NCBI GenBank assembly: GCA_029563035.1
Contig: JAKQTP010000138.1
Location: forward strand, 496,001-560,000
DNA length: 64,000 nt
Direction: 5' to 3'
Origin: an archaeon
GTDB lineage: Archaea; Iainarchaeota; Iainarchaeia; CSSED10-239
This document shows positions 24,901-33,467 of the stretch, in pieces. The stretch's first letter is position 1; the number at the start of each line of letters is the position of its first letter. Below the pieces are notes generated by a model that saw nothing but the letters and a program-made list of their open reading frames with translations, made no database searches and was not told the origin of the DNA. The position numbers and the translations under genes are program-made.

Positions 24901-27900
24901 GACAATTCTGAATTAAATGTTTGGTATTCTTCAAATGTCAATATTACATTAACAGCGACAGACAATAATAGTGGAGTAGATTACACAAAATATTGTGTTG
25001 ATGACAGTAACACATGTGATCCAAAAACAGAAGGAACTATAGGAACAGTTGTTAATGTTACTTGTGATGAAGGAAATGCTTGCCAAAAATATGTAAGATA
25101 TTATTCTGTGGATAATGCTGGAAACCAAGAAACCCCAAAAGCATCTAATCTTATACAAATAGATAAAAGTTACCCAACAGTTGGTCAAACAACAGTTTCT
25201 GGATTTTTAACAGCAGGCAGTTATTTTAAAGGAGAAGGTAAAGTGGTTGGTGGTTACACATATGACACAAATGGTTCTGATCTAAACACAGATTCCTGTC
25301 AATACACAATTGATGGAAATAATTGGTTACCTGCCGAGTGGAAAACAGATCATTGTGAATCTCCTGATTTTAATGTCTATGATGATGTAACTTATATTTT
25401 TAATACAAGAATTGCTAATAATAATGGCCGTATTGGAACAGGAACATCTGTAAATTATACTGGAGATTGCACTCCGCCAGTAATAACAGGAGAAACCACA
25501 TATTATGATGTAACAATTTATGACTCGTACTTTAAAGGTATTGATGGTTTCGGCAAAGCAAGAAGTGGCACGATAGTTGATGAAGGTGCAGGTATTGATA
25601 CTACTACTTGTGAATTTACAATAAATAACGGAAGCACTTGGCTACCAGGTATCTGGGAAACAGATCATTGTAGAAGAACAGGAACAATAAAAACAGGTAT
25701 TCAATATTTTTCTACCTTTAGAGTAAAAGATAAGCTTGGTAATACACAGATTGCACCATATGCTATTGCTTATATTGGAGATGATACTGCACCAACAACC
25801 ACAATTTTTGGGACAACAACAGATTGGTCAAGAACAGATAAAAATATTACTTTGACTTGTGATGACAATGGCCTTTCAGGTTGTGCATCAACCAATTACA
25901 GAATAAACAACGGTGTTTGGCAAACCTATTCATCTTATTTTAATTTGCCTGACGGCAGTTATCAGATTGATTATTATTCTGTAGATAATCTATCAAATAT
26001 AGAAAACACAAAAACAGATTATTATTATCAAGATCAGGTGGCTCCAGTAACTATTGATAATTCTGATGATTTGTGGCATAGTGGAGTTGTAGATATTACT
26101 TTGGTACCAAGCGATGAGACCAGTGGTGTTGCCCAAACATATTATTGTATAGACATAATTGGGGAATGTAATCCAGAAACACCAGGTACTCAAGTTGCTG
26201 TTACTTGTGAATCAGAAAGTCAATGCCAGAAATATGTAAGATATTATTCTGTTGATAATGCAGAGAACAAAGAAGATATAAAAACATCAAGACAAATAAA
26301 GATAGATACTAGCAACCCAATTGTTGATGAAACTACAACTAGTGGCTTTATAATTTATGAAGAGCATATAAGAGGAACTGGCAGAGTAATTGGTGGTTAT
26401 GTGTATGATTCTGATGCTGGAATCAATACAGATACTTGTAAATACACAATCGATGGAGTCAATTGGTTACCGGCTAATTGGGTTATAGATCATTGTGAAT
26501 CTCCAGATTTTAATATCTATGATGATATGACATATATTTTCAACACAAGCATTGAAAATAACTCATCACCTCCAAAGACAGGCTATGGTACTGCAACAAT
26601 TGCTTATACTGGAGACCTAATTGCTCCAAGTGTTGGTAATACCGGCTTTTCTGGTTTTACAACTTTCTTTAATTCTGATTTTAATAACACATATATCAAA
26701 GGCACAGGAAAAGTAGTAGGCGGGAAAGCAACAGATACTGGCTCAGGAATTGATACAACCTCTTGTCAGTACACAACTAATGATGGTAATACTTGGCAAC
26801 CAGGGATCTGGGTATTAGATCATTGTGAATCTCCTGATTTTAGTATACTGCTGGATACAAATTATATTTTTAATACAAGAGTAAAAGATAATCTTGGAAC
26901 ACCAGGAACAGGAACAGAAACTATCAAGTATCTTGAAGATATTACTGCTCCTGATTCTGTGTTGTATGGGTTGAATAATATTTGGAATAATACAGATGTT
27001 AATTTAGATTTAAATTGTGAAGGCCACAAATCTGGCTGTAAAAGCACAACCTACAGAGTAGATAATGGAGAATGGATAACAACTATAGCATTATCTACAA
27101 GAATTACTCTAACAACTGATGCTAATCATATAATTGAATATTATTCTACAGATAATCTAGATACCTCTGGAGTAAAACAAACAAGCTATATGGCAGTAGA
27201 CACAACAAAGCCAAGAACTACTGACAACTCAGACAATAGTTGGCATGCAACAAATGTAAATATTACTTTAAGCCCATATGATGCAACAAGTGGTATCAAA
27301 CACACAAAATATTGTATAACAGAAGATAAGGACAGCACATGTGATCCGACAACAGGAACTATAGGAACAATAGTAAATGTTACTTGTCCATCAAGCTCTG
27401 TTTGTGAAAAATATGTAATGTATTATTCTGTGGATAATGCCGATAATAACGAAACCACAAAAACATCTAATCTTGTTAAGATTGACAAAAGTTATCCTCT
27501 TGTAGGTTTAACCACAACATCAGGATTTTCAATATTTGAAAACCACATCAAAGGAGAAGGCAAAGTAATTGGTGGAAAAATAACAGATACTAATGGTTCG
27601 GGACTTGATACAAACAGTTGTGAATACACAAAGGACGGATCAAGTTGGGACACTGCAACTTGGAATGCAGAAGAAAATCGTTGTGAGTCAGGAAACATAA
27701 CAATAGAAAATGGAACAAATTATTCATTTAACACCAGAATAAGAGACGCGCTTGGAAAACAAGGTTCTGGAATTTCAACAATAATTTATACTGGTGATTT
27801 GTTGCCTCCTGTATTTTCTGGAGAGATACAACTAAATAATGTAACAGTATATGGCAATTATTTTAAAGGCACAGGAAATATAACAAGCGGAACAATAACA

Positions 27901-30900
27901 GATGCAGGGGTTGGAGTTGATACTACCTCTTGTGAGTTTACAGATGATGATGGAATTAACTGGACAGATGCTGTTTGGGAAACTGACCATTGTGTGAGGT
28001 ATGGAACCGCAATTGATGGTAAACATTATAAGTTTGCATTTAGAGTAAAAGACAAACTTGATAATAACAAAACAGGCCTTTGTTCAGAAGAATATATAGG
28101 GGACACATCTTCTCCAATAACCACTATTTCTGGGACAACAACAGATTGGTCAAAAACAGATAAAAATATTACTTTAACATGTGATGATAATGGCCTATCA
28201 GGTTGTAGAATTACCAAATATAGAATAAACAATGGTGCTTGGTTTACTTATCCAGGAACTTTTACAATATCAAATGATGGCAACCACCATATTGATTATT
28301 ATTCTGTGGATAATATTGGCAATGAAGAAGCCTTAAAATTAGGAATTGTTGCAGTGGATAAGACGCCACCAGTAACAACAGATAACTCTGATACATCTTG
28401 GCATTCAGGAAATGTCAATATAATATTAAATCCAATAGACAATGTAAGTGGAGTAAAGCAAACATATTATTGTATAGACACAAATGGGGAATGTAATCCA
28501 CAAACTCCTGGGATCGTTGTTCCAGTTACTTGTGAATCAGAAAGCCAATGCCAGAAATATGTAAGATATTATTCTGTGGATAATGCAGGAAACGAAGAAG
28601 ACCCAAAAACATCTAATCTTGTAAAAATAGATACAAGCTATCCAGTAGTTGATGACACAACAATAAGTGGATTTACTACATATAATAATTACATAAAAGG
28701 CACAGGAAAAGTTATTGGTGGTTATGTGCATGACACTGGTTCTGATATAAACACATCTACTTGTGAATACACAATTGATGGTTCAAGCTGGTTTCCTGCC
28801 GAGTGGAAAATAGATCATTGTGAATCTCCAGAGAGAACAATAATAAATGCAAAAACATATACTTTTAATACAAGAATAAAAAACAATGCAGGATCAATAG
28901 GCACTGGAACTCCAACAATAACTTACATTGGAGATACTCAAGCCCCTGCTGTTGGCGCAACAACAGTAACTGGTTTTTCAATATATAATGATTTCATAAA
29001 TCATTCAGGAATTGTAGTTTCTGGGACAGCAACAGATAATGGCTCAGGAATAAATACAACTACTTGTTTATATTCTGCTAATGATGGTAATACATGGAAA
29101 CCAGGAATCTGGACTGATAATCATTGTGAGTCTCCAACCTTTAGTGTAAGTGAAGGTTCAAAAATATTTAAGACAAGAGTATCAGACAATCTGGGCAATG
29201 TTGGAACAGGTGAAGGCACACAAAGTTATATTGTTGATAGTAATGCTCCAACAACAACAGCAACAGAAATAAATGATGGTTGGAACACCACAGACATTGA
29301 TATAAATTTAACATGTGATGATGGTAATGGTTCTGGCTGTAAAAGTAGTCATTATAGAATAAACAATGGCGAAATAAAAGAATATACTCGTACAATTGTA
29401 TTTTCATCTGATGGCAATCATCTTTTTAAATATCGTTCAGTTGATAATGTTGATAATTATGAAAATATACAGACAGCATATATAGCAATAGATAAGACAC
29501 CTCCTGAAACTACTGATAACTCAGATAATCAATGGCATGCTACTGATCTAAATATCACTTTAAGTCCATATGATGCAACAAGTGGAATCGATTATACAAG
29601 GTATTGTGTTGATGATAGTAACAGCTGTTCTCCAAATAAAGAAGGAACAGTTGTTGAAATCACATGTCTAGAAAATTCAATTTGTGAAAAATATGTGGTA
29701 TATTATTCTGTGGATAATGCAGGAAACGAAGAAGACCCAAAAACATCTAATCTTGTAAAAATAGATAAAAATTATCCTGCTGTTGGCCAAACAGAAACAA
29801 TAGACTTTTCAATATCTGAAAACTATATCACAGGCACTGGCAGAGTAATAGGTGGTAAAATAACAGATACTAACGGTGCAGGACTTGATACAAACAGTTG
29901 TGAATATACAACAGATGGGTTAAGCTGGTATCCTGCAAATTGGAATGCTGATGAAAATCGTTGTGAGTCTGATGAAATAACAATAATAAATGGAACAAAT
30001 TATATTTTTAACACAAGAATAGAAGATGATCTTAATAGATTAGCAACAGGAATTCCTACAATCAAATACACAGGAGATACTTTGCCCCCAACAATTAGTA
30101 GCACAACACTATCTGAAGACTTTAATGTTTCTGGATTGTTTATTAATGGAACAGGAACAATTTTTGCATATGCTAGCGATGTTGGTTCAGGCATAAGGGA
30201 TTGTAATTACACGATTGATGGCAATAATTGGCAACCAGCAACATGGAATGCAACAAATGGCATGTGTATTAGTGAATCAATAATAATAACAGATGGCAAT
30301 AAATATTCTTTTAATCTTAGAGCAACAGATAATCTATCAAATACAAGAAATGCATTAGGAACAGATACTTATACAGGCGATACCAAAAGCCCAACAACAA
30401 GCATAGTAAATGACAACCCAAATACTTGGAGAAAAGGACCACTTACACTTTATTTTGATTGTAATGATTTTAATGGCTCTGGATGCGATAAAAGCTATTA
30501 TGACTTTAATAATGAAACCTACCAATATTATGACTCTATTATCTTATCAAGTGATGGAAATCATGAATTAACTTATTATTCTAAAGACAAGGTGGGAAAT
30601 TATGAAGTTCAAAAAACAACATATGTTGCAATTGATAATGATGCACCAATAACAATTGATAACTCTGATAATAATTGGCATGCAAACGATAGGACTATAA
30701 CTTTAACAGCAACTGATGATTGGAGCGGAGTAAAACACACATATTATTGTGTGGATACTCTAAATGCTTGTATTCCAACCGAAATAGGAACAAATGTTTC
30801 AGTAAATTGTCCAGAAGGAACATGTGTAAAATATATCAGATATTTCTCTCAAGATAATGCAGACAATAATGAAACCATAAAATTCACAATTGTTAAGATT

Positions 30901-31878
30901 GACAAAAATGCACCAGAGATAAACTTAACAAAAAGAATTGTACGAAGAACAGCAATTATTTCTGTAGATGCTAATGAACATGTAACTTGTAGAATAGACA
31001 CAAACACAGAAAATGATAACTTTGATGGTGCTTCAAGCGATAATGAAAAGCAAGGAACAAATTTATCTTGGACATTTGATAATCTTTCTATTGGCAATTA
31101 CCAATATTTTATTTACTGTAAAGATAGGGCACACAACAACACAAACAAAGACGTTAATTTTGAAATAACCAGTTCTTCATCAGGCGGAGGCAGTAAAAGT
31201 AAAAAGATTATATATGTTCCAGAAGAAAACAATGAAGAAACAGAAGATAGTCAATCACAAAACAGCACAGAAATATTAGATGATGATGCCTACACTCTTG
31301 TCTATTCAGATTCAAAAATTGGAGAAGACGGAATAATCATAATTAGAACAACAGAAATTACAATAACTAAGAAAAATGGAACAATAAGCAAAGCAAATGC
31401 ACAATATATAATATCAATATACAACCCAAGCACAAAGATAGTAGAAAATGTACTGATAACTGAATATATCCCTAAAGAAATAGCAAATGACGTTTCAGAT
31501 ATAGACTTTACAACATATCCAACAAGGATAGTTTCTAGAGACCCAATAGTTGAATGGCTAATTCCTTCTATAAGCCCAGGCCAAACCATTGATTTAAATT
31601 ACACAATTAAAAAAGTAGCTCAAAAAGAAGTGATAGATAACAAATTCATATCAAATGCCAAGATGACAGACATGGCACTATTACGTGATGAAGAAGACTT
31701 AAATGAGATATTAGAAGAAAGCGATTGTGTTAATGGAATTTGCAGTAAGGTTAAACATGACTTCTCATGGGTATTTTGGATAATTGGAATAATAATAATT
31801 TTATTGGTTTTATTTTTGATTATTGAAAGAAAAAGAAAACCAGATAGCGGATTTCCAAAAATAAAATACGAAAGATAA
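21943..31878 (+). CDS. giant cell-surface protein (3311 residues) built of Ig-like super-repeats, C-terminally membrane-anchored
   Basis: Translation starts at TTG 21943, preceded by GGGGAT, and gives a clear signal peptide (RKKLTVLLLFIILGFYLPNVFSA). Residues about 25-590 are non-repeated beta domains. From residue 600 a block of about 384 residues recurs seven times. Each block has four Ig-like modules. The first (TTDNSD-WH ... YCVD ... VTC ... KYVRYYSVDN) and the last (TDKNITLTCDDN-type) resemble OmpL47-type Ig-like domains. The two middle ones carry GKVIGG, an SCEYT-type and an HCES motif, then FNTR. Paired Cys in nearly every module suggest disulfides. A DUF11-like domain, one membrane helix (about 3270-3290) and a basic tail end the protein. 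It is likely an adhesin or a main S-layer or host-contact protein, exported by Sec. Confidence 0.88.
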   Translation: MRKKLTVLLLFIILGFYLPNVFSAAVTFNVYQDKGPEFTVSGINVDCNGTAYDRTNKTSPFTINFDDDTYECKFTNINKDWKETTVQVDETTTNPQRVEMEFKNYPVVYQFLQNGSASTRVPNSFQTIATWTYEPNFGSDTTVQVGCVLEVASDFTKKTSGGEWEIQSSDDGVNWTTQGTVSRALTSDMIGSVYISTKAWTVSDGTRYFRLRHQRITNNPVTVTSRKAVCNLFTNKSDSNSTIKTDNFVVGTTTVNSTEYSALTTRAFNSSAYNGMLFILGSINYMQGPTSSSTISFRMNYNGNTVKAEYPRYVNNGTNASGSFAEFVDVNANQNTNLVFEGKRELATSSISIPGVFVYQLSQDEEDYNQISLANKTVSSANYVPIASMTLSKDTNRGIYVSSTAPVTCSMANCQVDMQIQVIGETYDRNSNVFSRTFPTTSTYGTIKNQFVFEDVNDKDVNVILWAKASSGTATIHGGNFIALTVNQQKNVEIIDVNLSLPYMIKPESESYHRRIVDFNCYSDNVGPNIKYDVNLLKKSGGSFVATLMTDGNGAGNFDSNNQQYPDGRYTFACKVKDIVTGKFADMDDPGYWLFIDNTAPITTDNSDDEWHATNQIITLTATDMGGSDINHTKYCVTENKDEECTPNEIGTIANVTCSSNDICEKYVRYYSVDNVGNQEETKTSKLVKINSSVPGVGQTKTSGFSISTNYIKGTGKIIGGTVTGDVNTDSCEYTTNGTDWNIGTYVLNHCESEEITITDGTSYTFNTRIKNLAGTPGTGTPTITYTGDLNAPSVGETTVSGFTTYNNYISDYITGNGNVIGGEAIDTGSGIDTTSCEYTLNNGFSWQIGSWLIDHCVSETVTISNGVNYQFNTRVKDKLNNQGIGTATIPYIGDVEKPVTTISGTNSNYVNSNVTVSLSCSDVGAGCKETYYSFGGSEYIKYNNSFTILTDGKHTINYYSVDYVNNVETTKTGYVYIDKTPPVTTDNSELNVWYSSNVNITLTATDNNSGVDYTKYCVDDSNTCDPKTEGTIGTVVNVTCDEGNACQKYVRYYSVDNAGNQETPKASNLIQIDKSYPTVGQTTVSGFLTAGSYFKGEGKVVGGYTYDTNGSDLNTDSCQYTIDGNNWLPAEWKTDHCESPDFNVYDDVTYIFNTRIANNNGRIGTGTSVNYTGDCTPPVITGETTYYDVTIYDSYFKGIDGFGKARSGTIVDEGAGIDTTTCEFTINNGSTWLPGIWETDHCRRTGTIKTGIQYFSTFRVKDKLGNTQIAPYAIAYIGDDTAPTTTIFGTTTDWSRTDKNITLTCDDNGLSGCASTNYRINNGVWQTYSSYFNLPDGSYQIDYYSVDNLSNIENTKTDYYYQDQVAPVTIDNSDDLWHSGVVDITLVPSDETSGVAQTYYCIDIIGECNPETPGTQVAVTCESESQCQKYVRYYSVDNAENKEDIKTSRQIKIDTSNPIVDETTTSGFIIYEEHIRGTGRVIGGYVYDSDAGINTDTCKYTIDGVNWLPANWVIDHCESPDFNIYDDMTYIFNTSIENNSSPPKTGYGTATIAYTGDLIAPSVGNTGFSGFTTFFNSDFNNTYIKGTGKVVGGKATDTGSGIDTTSCQYTTNDGNTWQPGIWVLDHCESPDFSILLDTNYIFNTRVKDNLGTPGTGTETIKYLEDITAPDSVLYGLNNIWNNTDVNLDLNCEGHKSGCKSTTYRVDNGEWITTIALSTRITLTTDANHIIEYYSTDNLDTSGVKQTSYMAVDTTKPRTTDNSDNSWHATNVNITLSPYDATSGIKHTKYCITEDKDSTCDPTTGTIGTIVNVTCPSSSVCEKYVMYYSVDNADNNETTKTSNLVKIDKSYPLVGLTTTSGFSIFENHIKGEGKVIGGKITDTNGSGLDTNSCEYTKDGSSWDTATWNAEENRCESGNITIENGTNYSFNTRIRDALGKQGSGISTIIYTGDLLPPVFSGEIQLNNVTVYGNYFKGTGNITSGTITDAGVGVDTTSCEFTDDDGINWTDAVWETDHCVRYGTAIDGKHYKFAFRVKDKLDNNKTGLCSEEYIGDTSSPITTISGTTTDWSKTDKNITLTCDDNGLSGCRITKYRINNGAWFTYPGTFTISNDGNHHIDYYSVDNIGNEEALKLGIVAVDKTPPVTTDNSDTSWHSGNVNIILNPIDNVSGVKQTYYCIDTNGECNPQTPGIVVPVTCESESQCQKYVRYYSVDNAGNEEDPKTSNLVKIDTSYPVVDDTTISGFTTYNNYIKGTGKVIGGYVHDTGSDINTSTCEYTIDGSSWFPAEWKIDHCESPERTIINAKTYTFNTRIKNNAGSIGTGTPTITYIGDTQAPAVGATTVTGFSIYNDFINHSGIVVSGTATDNGSGINTTTCLYSANDGNTWKPGIWTDNHCESPTFSVSEGSKIFKTRVSDNLGNVGTGEGTQSYIVDSNAPTTTATEINDGWNTTDIDINLTCDDGNGSGCKSSHYRINNGEIKEYTRTIVFSSDGNHLFKYRSVDNVDNYENIQTAYIAIDKTPPETTDNSDNQWHATDLNITLSPYDATSGIDYTRYCVDDSNSCSPNKEGTVVEITCLENSICEKYVVYYSVDNAGNEEDPKTSNLVKIDKNYPAVGQTETIDFSISENYITGTGRVIGGKITDTNGAGLDTNSCEYTTDGLSWYPANWNADENRCESDEITIINGTNYIFNTRIEDDLNRLATGIPTIKYTGDTLPPTISSTTLSEDFNVSGLFINGTGTIFAYASDVGSGIRDCNYTIDGNNWQPATWNATNGMCISESIIITDGNKYSFNLRATDNLSNTRNALGTDTYTGDTKSPTTSIVNDNPNTWRKGPLTLYFDCNDFNGSGCDKSYYDFNNETYQYYDSIILSSDGNHELTYYSKDKVGNYEVQKTTYVAIDNDAPITIDNSDNNWHANDRTITLTATDDWSGVKHTYYCVDTLNACIPTEIGTNVSVNCPEGTCVKYIRYFSQDNADNNETIKFTIVKIDKNAPEINLTKRIVRRTAIISVDANEHVTCRIDTNTENDNFDGASSDNEKQGTNLSWTFDNLSIGNYQYFIYCKDRAHNNTNKDVNFEITSSSSGGGSKSKKIIYVPEENNEETEDSQSQNSTEILDDDAYTLVYSDSKIGEDGIIIIRTTEITITKKNGTISKANAQYIISIYNPSTKIVENVLITEYIPKEIANDVSDIDFTTYPTRIVSRDPIVEWLIPSISPGQTIDLNYTIKKVAQKEVIDNKFISNAKMTDMALLRDEEDLNEILEESDCVNGICSKVKHDFSWVFWIIGIIIILLVLFLIIERKRKPDSGFPKIKYER
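23740..30913 (+). repeat. seven copies of a 1.15-kb coding super-repeat
   Basis: The landmark (A/P)P-x-T-x-DNSD-type sequence begins at 23740, 24886, 26041, 27208, 28366, 29500 and 30643, corresponding to residues 600, 982, 1367, 1756, 2142, 2520 and 2901. Spacings are 1146, 1155, 1167, 1158, 1134 and 1143 bases, mean about 1150. The last copy is incomplete and ends after its first module. Several copies share near-identical DNA stretches, for example TATTATTCTGTGGATAATGC in the YYSVDN motif. Confidence 0.85.
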
Positions 31879-31891
31879 GAAATAGAATGAT

Positions 31892-32395
31892 TTAAGCAAT
31901 AATCATTTCCTTCTTTGGTTTTTTAGGAGCAGTCTCTTCAATTATCTTTTCTTTTACCATCGTTACTTCTTTCTGACCTTCAGGACTATAGATTGTTCCT
32001 TCATTAAGCTCAGCAATAATTTTAAAAACTATGGTTAATTCCCCATCAGCAACACCCTTGATTAAAACACCACTTACCGTGTGTATTTCATCTCTTGCAA
32101 TGGAAATATGGAAATCACCCATATACTCGTTTTCTTTAATCTTTGTAAAGTCTCCAGAAACGCTTTTAATAGCACAAGGATCTGCATATTCTCTTTGCCT
32201 TAAAGTTCCACTTCTAGTTGTTGCTATTTTTATATTTCTTAATTTTCCTTTTGCTGAGATAAGACTTGCTTTTTTAATATTATTTTGAATAAATGCGTTT
32301 TCTACACATTCCACAATTTCATCGCCATCATCTAGAATTATTTCAAGCATTGTGTTATTTGTTTCTGCAGTATCTGCAAATCTACTTTTTATCAT
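31892..32395 (-). CDS. PPC/DUF296-domain protein
   Basis: Residues about 20-130 match the plant/prokaryote conserved (PPC, DUF296) fold: GDEIVECVENAFIQNN, ASLISAKGKLRNIKIATT, then a strand with MGDFHISIARD and HTVSGVLIKG near the end. The usual family text is GHLLEG at that site. In plants the domain is part of AT-hook proteins and forms trimers; prokaryotic single-domain members are uncharacterised. The last ~40 residues (KEKIIEETAPKKPKKEMIIA) form a Lys-rich tail that may touch DNA. A GTGAT element precedes the ATG. It is downstream of the PRPP-synthetase-like gene on the same strand, 40 bases away, so they may be co-transcribed. Confidence 0.8.
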   Translation of the reverse strand: MIKSRFADTAETNNTMLEIILDDGDEIVECVENAFIQNNIKKASLISAKGKLRNIKIATTRSGTLRQREYADPCAIKSVSGDFTKIKENEYMGDFHISIARDEIHTVSGVLIKGVADGELTIVFKIIAELNEGTIYSPEGQKEVTMVKEKIIEETAPKKPKKEMIIA

Positions 32396-32435
32396 ATTAT
32401 CACATTTTAAAATACTATATATAATATATTAGCAA

Positions 32436-33359
32436 TTAGTTTATAAAGCTAATTATGTTCTTTTTTTCAATAACTCTTGAGATAATTTCCTTATAGATCG
32501 GGGCATAAGGAATAATCTTAATTTTTGAAGAAAGCTTGCTTTTTGGAGAGGAAAACACATAGATTTCCTTAATTATTGAACCATTTAATCTCTCTACTGC
32601 ATTTTCACTAAAAAGTCCATGTGTTGCAATTAGATATATATTTTTCGCACCCTTTAAAGCCAAAAAATTAGCAAACCTTATTATTATTTCTCCAGAAGCG
32701 ATTCTGTTTCCAACAATTAAAACATCTTTGTTGTTTACACTCTTGTTAATTTCAAAGCCATTTTCGTTATTTTCATCAATCTTATTTACATATACAAAAT
32801 CACAACCAATAACTTTAGAAATTTCTGTTGCTCTTTCTTTTAGTTCATAGTCTACTGTTGTAACAACAAGATTTGGGTTTTTCTTGAATTTTTCTTCTAT
32901 TATCCCAGAAAATATCTTTTTTATATTTATATTATATACTGGTATCTTAAATGCATTAACAAGCTGTGGAGAAAACATATCAAAAGTATAGATTGAAGTT
33001 ACTCCAGAGGTCTGGAACAATCTAACAATAAGATTAAAATTAATTTTATTAACTTGCTCATCTGGTATTCTTGTGTATGGCATATATGGTAAAATTAAAT
33101 GTATACCCTTTGCACCAAGTTTTGTCAGAGCATCAGAAATCAAGAAAATTTGCATTAAAGAGTCATTGACTGGTGGTACAATAGTAAACAACAAAAGTAT
33201 CTCTTTTTGCTGAACATGGCTTTTTATATCTACCAGTGTTTCAGAATCATTTATTTTCTTAACATCCATGTGTCCTAAAGGTACATTAGTATCAGAAGCA
33301 ATAACAGTTGCTAGAGACATGTCTCTATTTGTAGCAAATATTAAATAGTCAGTATCCAT
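32436..33359 (-). CDS. PRPP synthetase homologue with degenerate catalytic motifs
   Basis: The overall pattern over 307 residues follows ribose-phosphate pyrophosphokinase: two Rossmann-like halves, an N-terminal KINDSETLVDI in the place of the FPDGE motif, YMPYTRIPDEQ in the place of YxxYARQDR, and VLIVGNRIASGEIIIRFANF in the place of the PRPP-binding VVDDIISTGGT loop. Each of the three functional motifs has lost key residues: the Asp-Asp and Gly-Gly-Thr of the PRPP loop, and Arg-Gln-Asp-Arg of the flexible loop. Family knowledge predicts loss of catalysis, as in eukaryotic PRPP-synthetase-associated proteins. A regulatory or ligand-sensing role is possible. It precedes the PPC-domain gene. 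Confidence 0.75.
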   Translation of the reverse strand: MDTDYLIFATNRDMSLATVIASDTNVPLGHMDVKKINDSETLVDIKSHVQQKEILLLFTIVPPVNDSLMQIFLISDALTKLGAKGIHLILPYMPYTRIPDEQVNKINFNLIVRLFQTSGVTSIYTFDMFSPQLVNAFKIPVYNINIKKIFSGIIEEKFKKNPNLVVTTVDYELKERATEISKVIGCDFVYVNKIDENNENGFEINKSVNNKDVLIVGNRIASGEIIIRFANFLALKGAKNIYLIATHGLFSENAVERLNGSIIKEIYVFSSPKSKLSSKIKIIPYAPIYKEIISRVIEKKNIISFIN

Positions 33360-33434
33360 ATATCTATATTATTTTGTAATCCTTTTAAAATTATGTGTTT
33401 TTCTGAAAATTTACAAAAAAACTGATAATTGGGC

Positions 33435-33442
33435 TTTATAAA
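33435..33442 (+). promoter_or_regulatory. TATA box of the secretion-motor operon
   Basis: TTTATAAA is centred about 30 bases before ATG 33468, so the transcript would have almost no leader. It faces away from the PRPP-synthetase-like gene. Confidence 0.45.
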
Positions 33443-33467
33443 TCACAAAAATCAAAAAATCTATTAG

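Noticed and set aside
23740..30913. Possible CRISPR-like or non-coding tandem array
   Set aside because: The repeats are 1.15 kb long, in frame and coding for Ig-like domains. No 25-40-base direct repeats with unique spacers were seen.
33395..33435. Two CTGA boxes upstream of the ferredoxin-ATPase gene, possible C/D guide
   Set aside because: No C or C' box (RTGATGA) is present on either side.
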